A stretch of 64,000 bases of DNA. Source: Flavobacterium frigoris PS1 (GTDB lineage Bacteria > Bacteroidota > Bacteroidia > Flavobacteriales > Flavobacteriaceae). The stretch spans positions 62,001 through 126,000 of the forward strand of contig NZ_AHKF01000016.1 in assembly GCF_000252125.1 (NCBI RefSeq), read 5' to 3'. Both the position numbers and the translations under genes were made by a program. The notes beneath the pieces are model-generated. The model saw only the letters and a list, made by a program, of their open reading frames with translations, ran no database searches and was not told the DNA's origin. Of this stretch, positions 1 through 7,842 are shown one piece after another. How positions within the stretch are numbered: the first letter of the stretch is position 1; each line of letters opens with the position of its first letter.

Positions 1-560
1 GCAGTATGACTATTCCTAGAGAATTAGTGCTTGTAAAAGAGGGTGGTCATTATATTGTTTCTTCTAAACCGGTGAAAGAATTACAAAATTATATTGCAAA
101 GACTATTAAAAAAGATGCACTTATAATAGATAAGGAAACGGTTTTGATAGACAAAGAATTAGTTGATTTGGCAAAGCTAGATATTCGCTTTTCTTTAAAG
201 GATCTTAAAAAGGATGTTTACACCTTTTCATTGTCGAATGATGCTAACAATAAAATTGAATTTGGAATCAATAAAAAAGAGAACTACTTTTTTATCGATA
301 GATCAAAATCAGGAAAAGTGGCTTTCTCTGATCTTTTTGCAAAGAATATTTCAAAGGCTCCTTTTAAGGATGACTTTAATCAAATGGATGTAAGGATACT
401 TGTTGATAAAACTTCAATAGAAATTTTTTATAATAATGGGAAAACGGTAATGACCGAAATATTTTTTCCAGACAAACCGATGGAATATTTTTCTGTTTCT
501 AAAGCAGATACTAAATATACCATTGAAAACTTAATTATTAACCAACTCAATTTTAACTAA
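1..560 (+). CDS. GH32 fructan/sucrose hydrolase, C-terminal part (5' end outside window)
   Basis: The reading frame is open from the first bases, so the gene starts upstream of the window. The visible 185 or so residues begin with SMTIPREL, the conserved segment that closes the five-bladed propeller of GH32 enzymes (levanase, inulinase, sucrose-6-phosphate hydrolase). A beta-sandwich domain follows, with the typical IEIFYNNGKTVMTEIFFP strand pair near its end. The catalytic propeller residues are not in the window, so the substrate cannot be read directly. It lies 12 bases before susC on the same strand, followed by susD and a fructokinase, which points to fructan or sucrose breakdown at the cell surface or in the periplasm. 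Family assignment is firm; exact specificity is inferred from context. Confidence 0.88.
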   Translation, partial: SMTIPRELVLVKEGGHYIVSSKPVKELQNYIAKTIKKDALIIDKETVLIDKELVDLAKLDIRFSLKDLKKDVYTFSLSNDANNKIEFGINKKENYFFIDRSKSGKVAFSDLFAKNISKAPFKDDFNQMDVRILVDKTSIEIFYNNGKTVMTEIFFPDKPMEYFSVSKADTKYTIENLIINQLNFN

Positions 561-572
561 ACCAACTAAATT

Positions 573-3500
573 ATGAAACACAAAATTATTCTCTACTTAA
601 TCTTAATGGGATCCTTTTTTTCTTTATCGGCCCAAAATATAGGAATCAAAGGAGTAGTAACTTCTTCTGAAGATGGTATGTCTCTTCCTGGAGCATCAGT
701 ACTAGTTTCTGGTACGAATATAGGAACGTCTACAGATCTTGACGGTCGGTTTTCGATTAACAATGTAGACAAAAATGCAAGTATAATATTTACTTATACA
801 GGTTATGCTTCTCAAACGATTCAGCTTAATGGTCAAACTACTTTAAATGTTTCATTGAAATCAGAGTCATTAAAATTAGATGATGTTGTAGTAACAGGTT
901 ATTCTAAAGAGAAAAAAGCTGATTTAACTGGAGCTGTTACAGTAGTAGAGTTGAAGCCTATAACGGGTCAAACTTTGAGCTCAGGAAATGCCATGCAAGC
1001 TTTACAAGGAAGGGTTGCTGGTTTGACAATTGAAAAGTCAGGAGATCCAAGTGGCGCAAATACTAGAATTTTAATTAGAGGGGTAAGTACACTGGGGAAT
1101 ACAGATCCTTTGTATGTTATCGATGGAGTTCCTACGGTAAGACCTGAGGTTTTTGCTAGTTTGAATCCAAGTGCGATTGCATCTATTCAAGTCTTAAAAG
1201 ATGCTTCAGCTTCTTCTATTTATGGATCTAGAGCTGCTAATGGGGTAATCATTGTTACAACTAAGAATGCTTCAAAAGGAGATGTTACAACCGTTTCTTT
1301 TAGCACAAATGTTTCCGTTCTTTCTGAGAAAAAACAACGTTACAAAATGCTTAATGCTTTAGACAGAGGAAAAGTGTTATGGCAAGCATCTGTTAATGAT
1401 GGAGCAAGTCCATCTGGTGGCTATGGTGAAATCTATAATTTTGATTGGAATAATGATTTTAACAATCCAGTTTTGAATAGTGTAAGTGTACAGCCATTTG
1501 TAGGAGGTGATACGACTGTTCCTGTAGGCGACACGGATTGGCAAGATACTATGTACAAAACAGGTCTACTTATTAATAACGACTTATCGATATCTGGTGG
1601 ATCTGATAAAGCAAATGCGGTATTGAACATGGGGTATTTAGATAATTCTGGTATGTTAAAATATACTAATTATGAAAGATATTCTACCAGATTGAATGCC
1701 AATTTCAAATTATTCAATGACAAAGTAAGGTTTGGTGTTAATTCACAATTTACGCAATCAAATGAAAGAAGTGCAGCCAAAGATGTAGGAAATACACTTA
1801 CGCCTAGTTTGGCAATATCTTTGGCGCCAACTATTCCTGTATACACTAGCACTGGAGAATATGCTGGGCCAATTGGTTCTGGATATTCAGATAGAAATAA
1901 TCCACTGTTGATGCAATACCTTAACAGATGGGATAATACTAGAAAAATGTCGTTGTACGGAAATGTATTTACTGAAATTGACATTTTAAAAGGACTGACT
2001 TTTAGAAATAGTATAGGAATGGATTTTAGTGATTTCAAAAATAAAGACATAGAACCTACTGTTAGTAATGGGTTTATTACAAGAAGTGTGAATAGTTTGA
2101 CTGTGGATACCAATAAATATTCAAGCCTAACAATTTCTAATACTTTAAATTATAGTTTAAAAATTTCAGATCATAAATTTGGTTTCCTTATTGGAACGGA
2201 ATCAACTAAAACTGATTTTACCTCTCTATACGGACGTGCTGAAGGTTTTGCTGTTGAATCAGAATCTTATTTTACGCTTGCTGCTGCAACTGGGTCAAGA
2301 ACGACTAACGGTACATCTACAGGGAGTAGATTACTTTCTCAGTTTGGAAAATTTAATTATGCTTTTTCTGACAGATATTTAGCCTCATTTACTATTCGTA
2401 GAGATGGTTCATCAAGATTTGGTCAAGATAATAGATATGGAGTTTTTCCAGCTGTTACCGCAGGTTGGAGAATCAATAATGAAGAATTTCTCAAAAACGT
2501 AACAGCAGTTTCAAACCTGAAACTACGTGCTGGTTATGGTGAAGTAGGAAATCAATCCATTGGAGATAATGCTCGTTTTGGTCTATATGAAGCTAGATAT
2601 GGTCCTAATCAAAATGTATATTTCCCAGATTTTTTCAATATTTATTATAATGTAGGAACTGCTTATGATTTGAATGGAGCTAATACCGGAAATTTGTCTT
2701 CAGGATTTGTATCTATACAGTCAGGAAACTCTGGGCTTAAATGGGAAACAACTAAAGAGATTAACGTAGGTTTAGATTTTGGTTTTTTTGGAGATAAGCT
2801 ATCAGGTTCATTTGATTATTTTTCTAGAAATACAGAAGGTATCTTAATTGTTCCACCAGTAGCTTCGGCAGTTGGTGAAGGGCAACAACGATTTGTAAAT
2901 GGAGCATCTACCGCAAATAAAGGATGGGAGCTTACCTTAGGATATGCAGAAACCTTATCTAATGGTTTGTACTTTAATGTAACCACTAATTTTGGTGCAA
3001 CAAAAAATAAAATTACTGATTTGCCAGAAGAAGTGAGAGCAGCATACCCAGGAACAGCAGCAAATTCGATAATTGGTCATTCTCAATTTGAAATATTTGG
3101 TTATAAAACCGAGGGTTTGTTTCAAAGTCAACAAGACATTGATTCACATGCTACTCAAATTGCATCTCGTTTGGGAGGGATAAAATATGTTGATGTTAAT
3201 TCTGATGGAGTGATTAATTCTGATGATAGAACTTTTATCGGAAGTACTCTTCCAAAATTAGAATATGGTATTAACATCAGTTTAGCGTATAAAAATATTG
3301 ACTTCGCCATTTTTGGTTCTGGTGTAGCAGGAAGAATTGGACAGGATCCATATATCTATTGGAATAATTTTGTTCAAGGTAGAGAAAATGCTGGGCCAGG
3401 AACTTTGAATGCTTGGACTCCTTCTAATACAAATACGGATGTACCTTCTCTTTCATTAGCAAATAATGACAATAAAGTTTCTGATTATTTATTTAGAAAT

Positions 3501-3722
3501 AATTCTTATTTCAAAGTTAGAAACATGCAAATTGGGTATTCATTATCAGATAAATTAGTTCAAAAGTCTGGGTTTATAACTAGCTGCCGAGTTTACGCGC
3601 AAGGAGAAAATTTATTTTGGTTTACACCAAAAGGATATATAGGACAAGACCCAGAACGAACAGATGTTAATAGAATACCAGTACCAACTACATTGTCATT
3701 AGGTGTAAACTTTAATTTTTAA
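573..3722 (+). CDS. susC: SusC-like TonB-dependent outer-membrane transporter
   Basis: The 1049-aa protein has a signal peptide ending at SLSAQ (about residue 21). A carboxypeptidase-regulatory-like domain follows (about 24-100), then a TonB-box-like stretch LDDVVVTGY, a plug domain (about 115-230, with RIRG-type and DASASSIYGSRAANGVI motifs) and a beta-barrel ending in an aromatic residue (NFNF). This is the standard SusC architecture and full length. It forms the oligosaccharide uptake pore with the SusD lipoprotein encoded 10 bases downstream. Between a GH32 enzyme and a fructokinase, fructo-oligosaccharides are the likely cargo; that is inferred from neighbours, not from the sequence. Confidence 0.95.
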   Translation: MKHKIILYLILMGSFFSLSAQNIGIKGVVTSSEDGMSLPGASVLVSGTNIGTSTDLDGRFSINNVDKNASIIFTYTGYASQTIQLNGQTTLNVSLKSESLKLDDVVVTGYSKEKKADLTGAVTVVELKPITGQTLSSGNAMQALQGRVAGLTIEKSGDPSGANTRILIRGVSTLGNTDPLYVIDGVPTVRPEVFASLNPSAIASIQVLKDASASSIYGSRAANGVIIVTTKNASKGDVTTVSFSTNVSVLSEKKQRYKMLNALDRGKVLWQASVNDGASPSGGYGEIYNFDWNNDFNNPVLNSVSVQPFVGGDTTVPVGDTDWQDTMYKTGLLINNDLSISGGSDKANAVLNMGYLDNSGMLKYTNYERYSTRLNANFKLFNDKVRFGVNSQFTQSNERSAAKDVGNTLTPSLAISLAPTIPVYTSTGEYAGPIGSGYSDRNNPLLMQYLNRWDNTRKMSLYGNVFTEIDILKGLTFRNSIGMDFSDFKNKDIEPTVSNGFITRSVNSLTVDTNKYSSLTISNTLNYSLKISDHKFGFLIGTESTKTDFTSLYGRAEGFAVESESYFTLAAATGSRTTNGTSTGSRLLSQFGKFNYAFSDRYLASFTIRRDGSSRFGQDNRYGVFPAVTAGWRINNEEFLKNVTAVSNLKLRAGYGEVGNQSIGDNARFGLYEARYGPNQNVYFPDFFNIYYNVGTAYDLNGANTGNLSSGFVSIQSGNSGLKWETTKEINVGLDFGFFGDKLSGSFDYFSRNTEGILIVPPVASAVGEGQQRFVNGASTANKGWELTLGYAETLSNGLYFNVTTNFGATKNKITDLPEEVRAAYPGTAANSIIGHSQFEIFGYKTEGLFQSQQDIDSHATQIASRLGGIKYVDVNSDGVINSDDRTFIGSTLPKLEYGINISLAYKNIDFAIFGSGVAGRIGQDPYIYWNNFVQGRENAGPGTLNAWTPSNTNTDVPSLSLANNDNKVSDYLFRNNSYFKVRNMQIGYSLSDKLVQKSGFITSCRVYAQGENLFWFTPKGYIGQDPERTDVNRIPVPTTLSLGVNFNF

Positions 3723-3732
3723 TTAATTATCC

Positions 3733-5472
3733 ATGAAGAAATATACTAATATAGTTACCATTTGTTTATCAATTTTATTTTTGACATCATGTAGCTCCGA
3801 TTTTTTAGATTATGAACCAACAGGAGTATTATCTTCTGGAAATGTGGCAACAGCAGAAAATGCAGATGCCCTTGTTACCGCAGCATATGCAGCAATAGGG
3901 AATGATGAAATGGTAGGGCCAATAACGAACCAATGGGTATATGGAAGTGTGCGATCTGATGATGCCTACAAAGGCGGAGGTGGTCGTGGCGATGTTGATG
4001 TGATTGATACTTACGAACAATACAATACAACTATTGCAGATTATGGTGACTGGATGTTACCTAGAACATGGACCAATCATTATAAAGCCATTTCTAGAGC
4101 TAATTTTGCTTTGTCAGTTATCAATGCAATTCCAGATGCCGAGTACCCATTAAAAAAAGTAAGGCAAGCGGAATTACGTTTTTTAAGAGCACATTCTCAC
4201 TTTATGCTAAAGTTGTTGTTTAATAAAGTTCCTTATATCACAGAAGAGCTTACGCAAGAAGATATATTAAAGACATCAAATGATCTGTCAAGTGATGCTT
4301 TATGGAATAAAATTGCGGAGGATTTTAAATTTGCTTACGATAATTTAGAACAGTCTCAAGAGCAAGTAGGGAGAGCTGATAAAAATGCTGCAGCTGCTTA
4401 TCTCGCAAAATTAAGTTTATATCAGGCATACAAGCAAAATGATGCGCATCAAGTAACAAGTGTAGATGCTGCAAAATTACAGGATGTGATAGATTATGCT
4501 GACAAAGTTACGGGCGCTTTAGAGCCAGATTACGGATTTGATTTTTTAGACGGACATGACAATGGTGTTGAATCAATTTGGGCTGTTCAGTTTTCAATTA
4601 ATGATGGTACAAATACTGGAAGAGTAAGTTTTGTTACGGGATTGAATTCTCCTCACGGGACACCTTTATATGGATGTTGCGGTTTTCATATGGCTAGCCA
4701 AAATATGGTGAATGCTTTTAAAACGGATTCCAATGGTTTACCATTATTAGACACTTTTAATAATTCAGATATTTTTAATTCAATAACTAATGGGGTTGCG
4801 CCATTAACTGCAGGAGTTACTCTTGATCCAAGAATTGACCATACTGTAGGAGTTCCAGGAAGACCATTTAAATATAAAAACACTTTGAATGCTTCAGGCG
4901 ATATGATTTATAATTTTAGTTGGGCTAGAGATCCAGGTGTTTATGGATATTTTGGAAATATGAAAGAGCAACAATCTCCTGACTGTTCTTGTTACGTAAA
5001 AAACGGACCATTTGTAGGTACTTCTAAGAACGTTGATTTTATTAGATATGCAGATGTTTTATTATTTAAAGCAGAAGCATTAATTCAATTAAATAGATAT
5101 GCAGAAGCATTGCCTTTAATTAATCAAATTAGAGCTAGGGCAGCTGCAAGTGGATCTATGCCATTAGCTGCAGGGGCATCAAATGTATATAAAGTACAGC
5201 CATATGTTTCTTTTCCTTCAAAAAGCTATGCGATGAAAGCACTTATGTTTGAAAGACGTTTAGAATTTGGAATGGAAGGACCGCGATTCTTTGATTTAGT
5301 TAGATGGGGAATTGCTGAACCTGTTTTGAATGCTTATCTTACTACAGAGAAAACAAAAAGGGATTTTCTTGCCAATGCTAAGTTTACATCAGGTAGAGAT
5401 GAGTATTATCCAATACCTCAGAGAGAAATAGATTTTACAGCAGGTTTGTACAAACAAAATCCTGGTTATTAA
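3733..5472 (+). CDS. susD: SusD/RagB-family glycan-binding lipoprotein
   Basis: The 579-aa protein has a lipoprotein signal with lipobox FLTSC (Cys20), followed by SSDF, an acidic context like the surface-export signals of Bacteroidota lipoproteins. TPR-like helices (SRANFAL, AELRFLRAHSHFML) form the N-terminal scaffold. The C-terminus has the family signature FERRLEFGMEGPRFFDLVRWG and ends with the usual YYPIPQREID...NPGY. It forms the lid over the SusC pore and captures oligosaccharide at the cell surface. A perfect hairpin 35 bases after its stop ends this transcription unit. Confidence 0.95.
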   Translation: MKKYTNIVTICLSILFLTSCSSDFLDYEPTGVLSSGNVATAENADALVTAAYAAIGNDEMVGPITNQWVYGSVRSDDAYKGGGGRGDVDVIDTYEQYNTTIADYGDWMLPRTWTNHYKAISRANFALSVINAIPDAEYPLKKVRQAELRFLRAHSHFMLKLLFNKVPYITEELTQEDILKTSNDLSSDALWNKIAEDFKFAYDNLEQSQEQVGRADKNAAAAYLAKLSLYQAYKQNDAHQVTSVDAAKLQDVIDYADKVTGALEPDYGFDFLDGHDNGVESIWAVQFSINDGTNTGRVSFVTGLNSPHGTPLYGCCGFHMASQNMVNAFKTDSNGLPLLDTFNNSDIFNSITNGVAPLTAGVTLDPRIDHTVGVPGRPFKYKNTLNASGDMIYNFSWARDPGVYGYFGNMKEQQSPDCSCYVKNGPFVGTSKNVDFIRYADVLLFKAEALIQLNRYAEALPLINQIRARAAASGSMPLAAGASNVYKVQPYVSFPSKSYAMKALMFERRLEFGMEGPRFFDLVRWGIAEPVLNAYLTTEKTKRDFLANAKFTSGRDEYYPIPQREIDFTAGLYKQNPGY

Positions 5473-5506
5473 GGTTGAAATTTGTTTTGATGTTTGTTTA
5501 AATGGT

Positions 5507-5540
5507 GTTAAAGGCAAGATATATTCTTGCCTTTAACTTT
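5507..5540 (+). terminator. Intrinsic terminator after susD
   Basis: A perfect 13-bp inverted repeat (arms 5507-5519 and 5525-5537, GTTAAAGGCAAGA and its complement) encloses a 5-base loop and runs into a T-rich stretch. It separates the GH32-susC-susD unit from the fructokinase gene. Confidence 0.85.
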
Positions 5541-5561
5541 ATAATATTTTGTGGGATAGGT

Positions 5562-5569
5562 TACTTTTG
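5562..5569 (+). promoter_or_regulatory. Candidate -7 promoter box of the fructokinase gene
   Basis: TACTTTTG fits the Bacteroidota -7 consensus TAnnTTTG and lies 33 bases before the fructokinase ATG, just after the susD terminator. A convincing -33 TTG at the usual distance is not visible, so this is moderate evidence. Confidence 0.4.
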
Positions 5570-5602
5570 TACTTATTCTTAATTTTTTAATATGGTTTTA
5601 TT

Positions 5603-6499
5603 ATGAATGTAAAGTACACTTTAAGTGCTGTTTGTTTTGGAGAAGTTCTATGGGATGTTTTTCCAACACATAAAAAAATTGGTGGAGCGCCATTGAATGT
5701 TGCTTTGCGAATGAATTCTTTTGGAGTAGAAACGACTATGATAAGTCGTGTTGGTGCTGATGAAAATGGAGAAGATATCTTGTCTTTTTTAAATAATCAA
5801 GAAGTCACTACTGATTTAATTCAGGTAACCAAGGAATATAAAACGGGTGCGGTTAATGTAATGATTAACGAAAAAGGAAATGCTTCCTATGATATATTGT
5901 ATCCTTCTGCTTGGGATAAAATTGTAGTAACAGAAATGATGGATAAGGTAATTTCTGAAGCAGATGTTTTTGTATTTGGAAGTTTAGCATCCAGAGATGA
6001 AGTTTCTAGAAAAACTTTGATTTCTCTTTTGGACAAGGCAAAATATAAAGTTTTTGATGCAAATCTAAGAGCTCCATATTATACCACTGAGGTACTAGAA
6101 GAGCTTATGCAAAAAGCAGATTTTATTAAATTGAATGATGAAGAGTTGCGTGAAATAAGTAGAGAGTTAGGTTCTCCGTACAATTCATTTGAACAAAATA
6201 TTAAATTCATTGCTGAGAAAACCAATACGAAACAGATTTGCGTAACCAAAGGAGAATTTGGGGCTGTTTTATATTATAATGATAAGTTTTATTACAATAG
6301 TGGTTACTTTGTAAAAGTAGTAGATACGGTCGGTGCAGGGGACTCCTTTTTAGCATCGTTAATAGTACGATTATTAAGGGGGAAATCACCTCAGAAATCA
6401 TTAAATTATGCTTGTGCAATCGGCGCTTTGGTAGCTGGACAAGAAGGAGCAAATCCACAGATTTCTGAAAAGGAAATTAAGAAATTCATGATGATTTAA
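5603..6499 (+). CDS. PfkB-family fructokinase
   Basis: The 298-aa cytoplasmic sugar kinase is predicted to phosphorylate fructose with ATP. The N-terminal PfkB signature GGAPLNVALRMNSFG (about residues 27-41) and the C-terminal signature DTVGAGDSF (241-249, catalytic Asp247) are intact, and the length is normal for the family. Its position directly after a GH32-SusC-SusD set makes fructose the likely substrate. It sits after a terminator and has its own -7-like box, so it is probably expressed partly independently of the transporter genes. Other ribokinase-family substrates cannot be excluded from sequence alone. Confidence 0.87.
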   Translation: MNVKYTLSAVCFGEVLWDVFPTHKKIGGAPLNVALRMNSFGVETTMISRVGADENGEDILSFLNNQEVTTDLIQVTKEYKTGAVNVMINEKGNASYDILYPSAWDKIVVTEMMDKVISEADVFVFGSLASRDEVSRKTLISLLDKAKYKVFDANLRAPYYTTEVLEELMQKADFIKLNDEELREISRELGSPYNSFEQNIKFIAEKTNTKQICVTKGEFGAVLYYNDKFYYNSGYFVKVVDTVGAGDSFLASLIVRLLRGKSPQKSLNYACAIGALVAGQEGANPQISEKEIKKFMMI

Positions 6500-6585
6500 T
6501 AAAAATAAATCAATTAAGAATAATTAAAAAATCTCTATTATAGACTGAACCTAAAAGGTAAGACAAGTTTGTAATTAATTTAAGC

Positions 6586-6618
6586 AAAATGAGCTCGATA
6601 GTCTATCGGACTCATTTT
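6586..6618. terminator. Bidirectional terminator-like hairpin between convergent genes
   Basis: Two 16-base arms (6586-6601 and 6603-6618) pair at 14 positions around a central base, with A-tracts on one flank and T-tracts on the other. It lies between the convergent fructokinase gene and the minus-strand small lipoprotein gene and could terminate both. Confidence 0.65.
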
Positions 6619-6733
6619 GTTTAAATACATCAAGAATACTTCTTTTATTTTAGTTTTGCGGGTAATAAAAGCCAATCATTTATAAAATCAGTTTCCTGAT
6701 TTAGACTAATGTCAAAGGTTTTAACGGAGAAAA

Positions 6734-6862
6734 TTATTTTACTAATACAAAATCTCCTTGCGGGACACTTCTACAGGGTAATGAATCTGCTTTGCATCCT
6801 GAGAATAAAAAAAGAACGATTAGAGCTCCGAAAATCTTCAAGCTTTTTTTAATTGTTTTCAT
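6734..6862 (-). CDS. Small lipoprotein, 42 aa
   Basis: Reverse-strand translation from the ATG at 6862 gives a 42-residue protein. It has a Lys-rich start (MKTIKKSLK), a hydrophobic core (IFGALIVLFLF) and a lipobox FSGC (Cys23), then only about 20 residues (KADSLPCRSVPQGDFVLVK). Its ATG lies 2 bases after the stop of the upstream 305-aa gene, so the two are likely translationally coupled. The pattern fits a real tiny lipoprotein at the end of the operon. I recognise no family; the mature part is too short for an enzyme, so an accessory or structural role is possible but unproven. Confidence 0.65.
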   Translation of the reverse strand: MKTIKKSLKIFGALIVLFLFSGCKADSLPCRSVPQGDFVLVK

Positions 6863-6864
6863 TG

Positions 6865-7782
6865 TTATTTTTCTTTTAATATAATGTTTATTAGCTTCCA
6901 TTCATTGCCTATTGTTACTATATAAGAGTCCGTTTCAAGATCTGAAAAAAGAGCTTCTCCATTTGTAATCTGTTTGGTTAAAATCGTTTTCCCATTAGTT
7001 GTTAGTACTACTGAAGCGCCTTCTTGTACAGAGACCACTTTTATCACACCATCTATATCGCAAACGGCATCTTTTTTATAGAACAAGGTTGGAGTACCAG
7101 TTTGATTTATTACAACCGCATAATTACTGAGACTTGATTCATCTTCAGACAGCACTTCGTATGTTATTGTTGAAGAATAATTATCTGTAACCTCCCCTGA
7201 TTTTTGTACAATTCTGTTTTTAAACAATTTCGCACCTGTACTCAAGGTGAATACTGGTTTTAGTGCAGTTAAAGGGTAACGGTCATACAAAGTGATGTTG
7301 ATTTTACCACTGTTAATAACTGATGAGACACTCTTAGTGTCCATAAAATCAAACGTTAGAATTTCGGACTTATCATTAAGGGCAGGTTCTGAGATGCTAT
7401 AGGATTGAAATAAGTTTCCTTTGTGCTCGTTTACTTCAAACGTTACTTGCTTGCTGACAACCGCAATTTTGTTAGTTGTACTATCATACAATTTGAAGGA
7501 TATCGTTTCTCCTTGTGAATTAGAAAACACGGTGAGGTAGGCATAATAATTTGCTTCGCCAGCAACATAAGTAACGCCACTTATTCCTCTGCAGCTACTG
7601 CCAACAAATGCCGCAACTTTGTCATTTTTGCCAGTTAATGGTTTTCCGTCCACATTTAGTTTTGCGACAAAAGTCATTGTATATTGATAGTCATTCTCAT
7701 TCACTGACCAAGTGGGAGCCTGTGCGAATAACACTTGGAAAGAAAAGTGAAATAGTATAAATAAAAATGCTGTTTTTTTCAT
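6865..7782 (-). CDS. Secreted protein with a module shared with the adjacent giant protein plus a DUF5018-like domain
   Basis: The 305-aa protein has a signal peptide ending at VLFAQ (about residue 20). Residues about 30-125 form a beta-rich module (KVAAFVGSSCRG, YAYLTVFSNSQGETISFKLYD) that resembles two modules near the C-terminus of the 2857-aa neighbour. Residues about 140-225 (ILTFDF, LTALKPVFTLSTGA, ITYEVLSEDES) resemble the DUF5018 immunoglobulin-like fold common in secreted Bacteroidota proteins. The end (SYIVTIGNEWKLINIILK) loosely resembles the last strands of a T9SS sorting domain but lacks its PNP motif. It lies 60 bases after the giant gene on the same strand. No enzymatic motif is visible. 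Confidence 0.72.
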   Translation of the reverse strand: MKKTAFLFILFHFSFQVLFAQAPTWSVNENDYQYTMTFVAKLNVDGKPLTGKNDKVAAFVGSSCRGISGVTYVAGEANYYAYLTVFSNSQGETISFKLYDSTTNKIAVVSKQVTFEVNEHKGNLFQSYSISEPALNDKSEILTFDFMDTKSVSSVINSGKINITLYDRYPLTALKPVFTLSTGAKLFKNRIVQKSGEVTDNYSSTITYEVLSEDESSLSNYAVVINQTGTPTLFYKKDAVCDIDGVIKVVSVQEGASVVLTTNGKTILTKQITNGEALFSDLETDSYIVTIGNEWKLINIILKEK

Positions 7783-7842
7783 AAAAAAGATATTTATTCC
7801 GGAAAAGGATTCTTTAGATAGAGCGTTTCCGGAATTATTATT

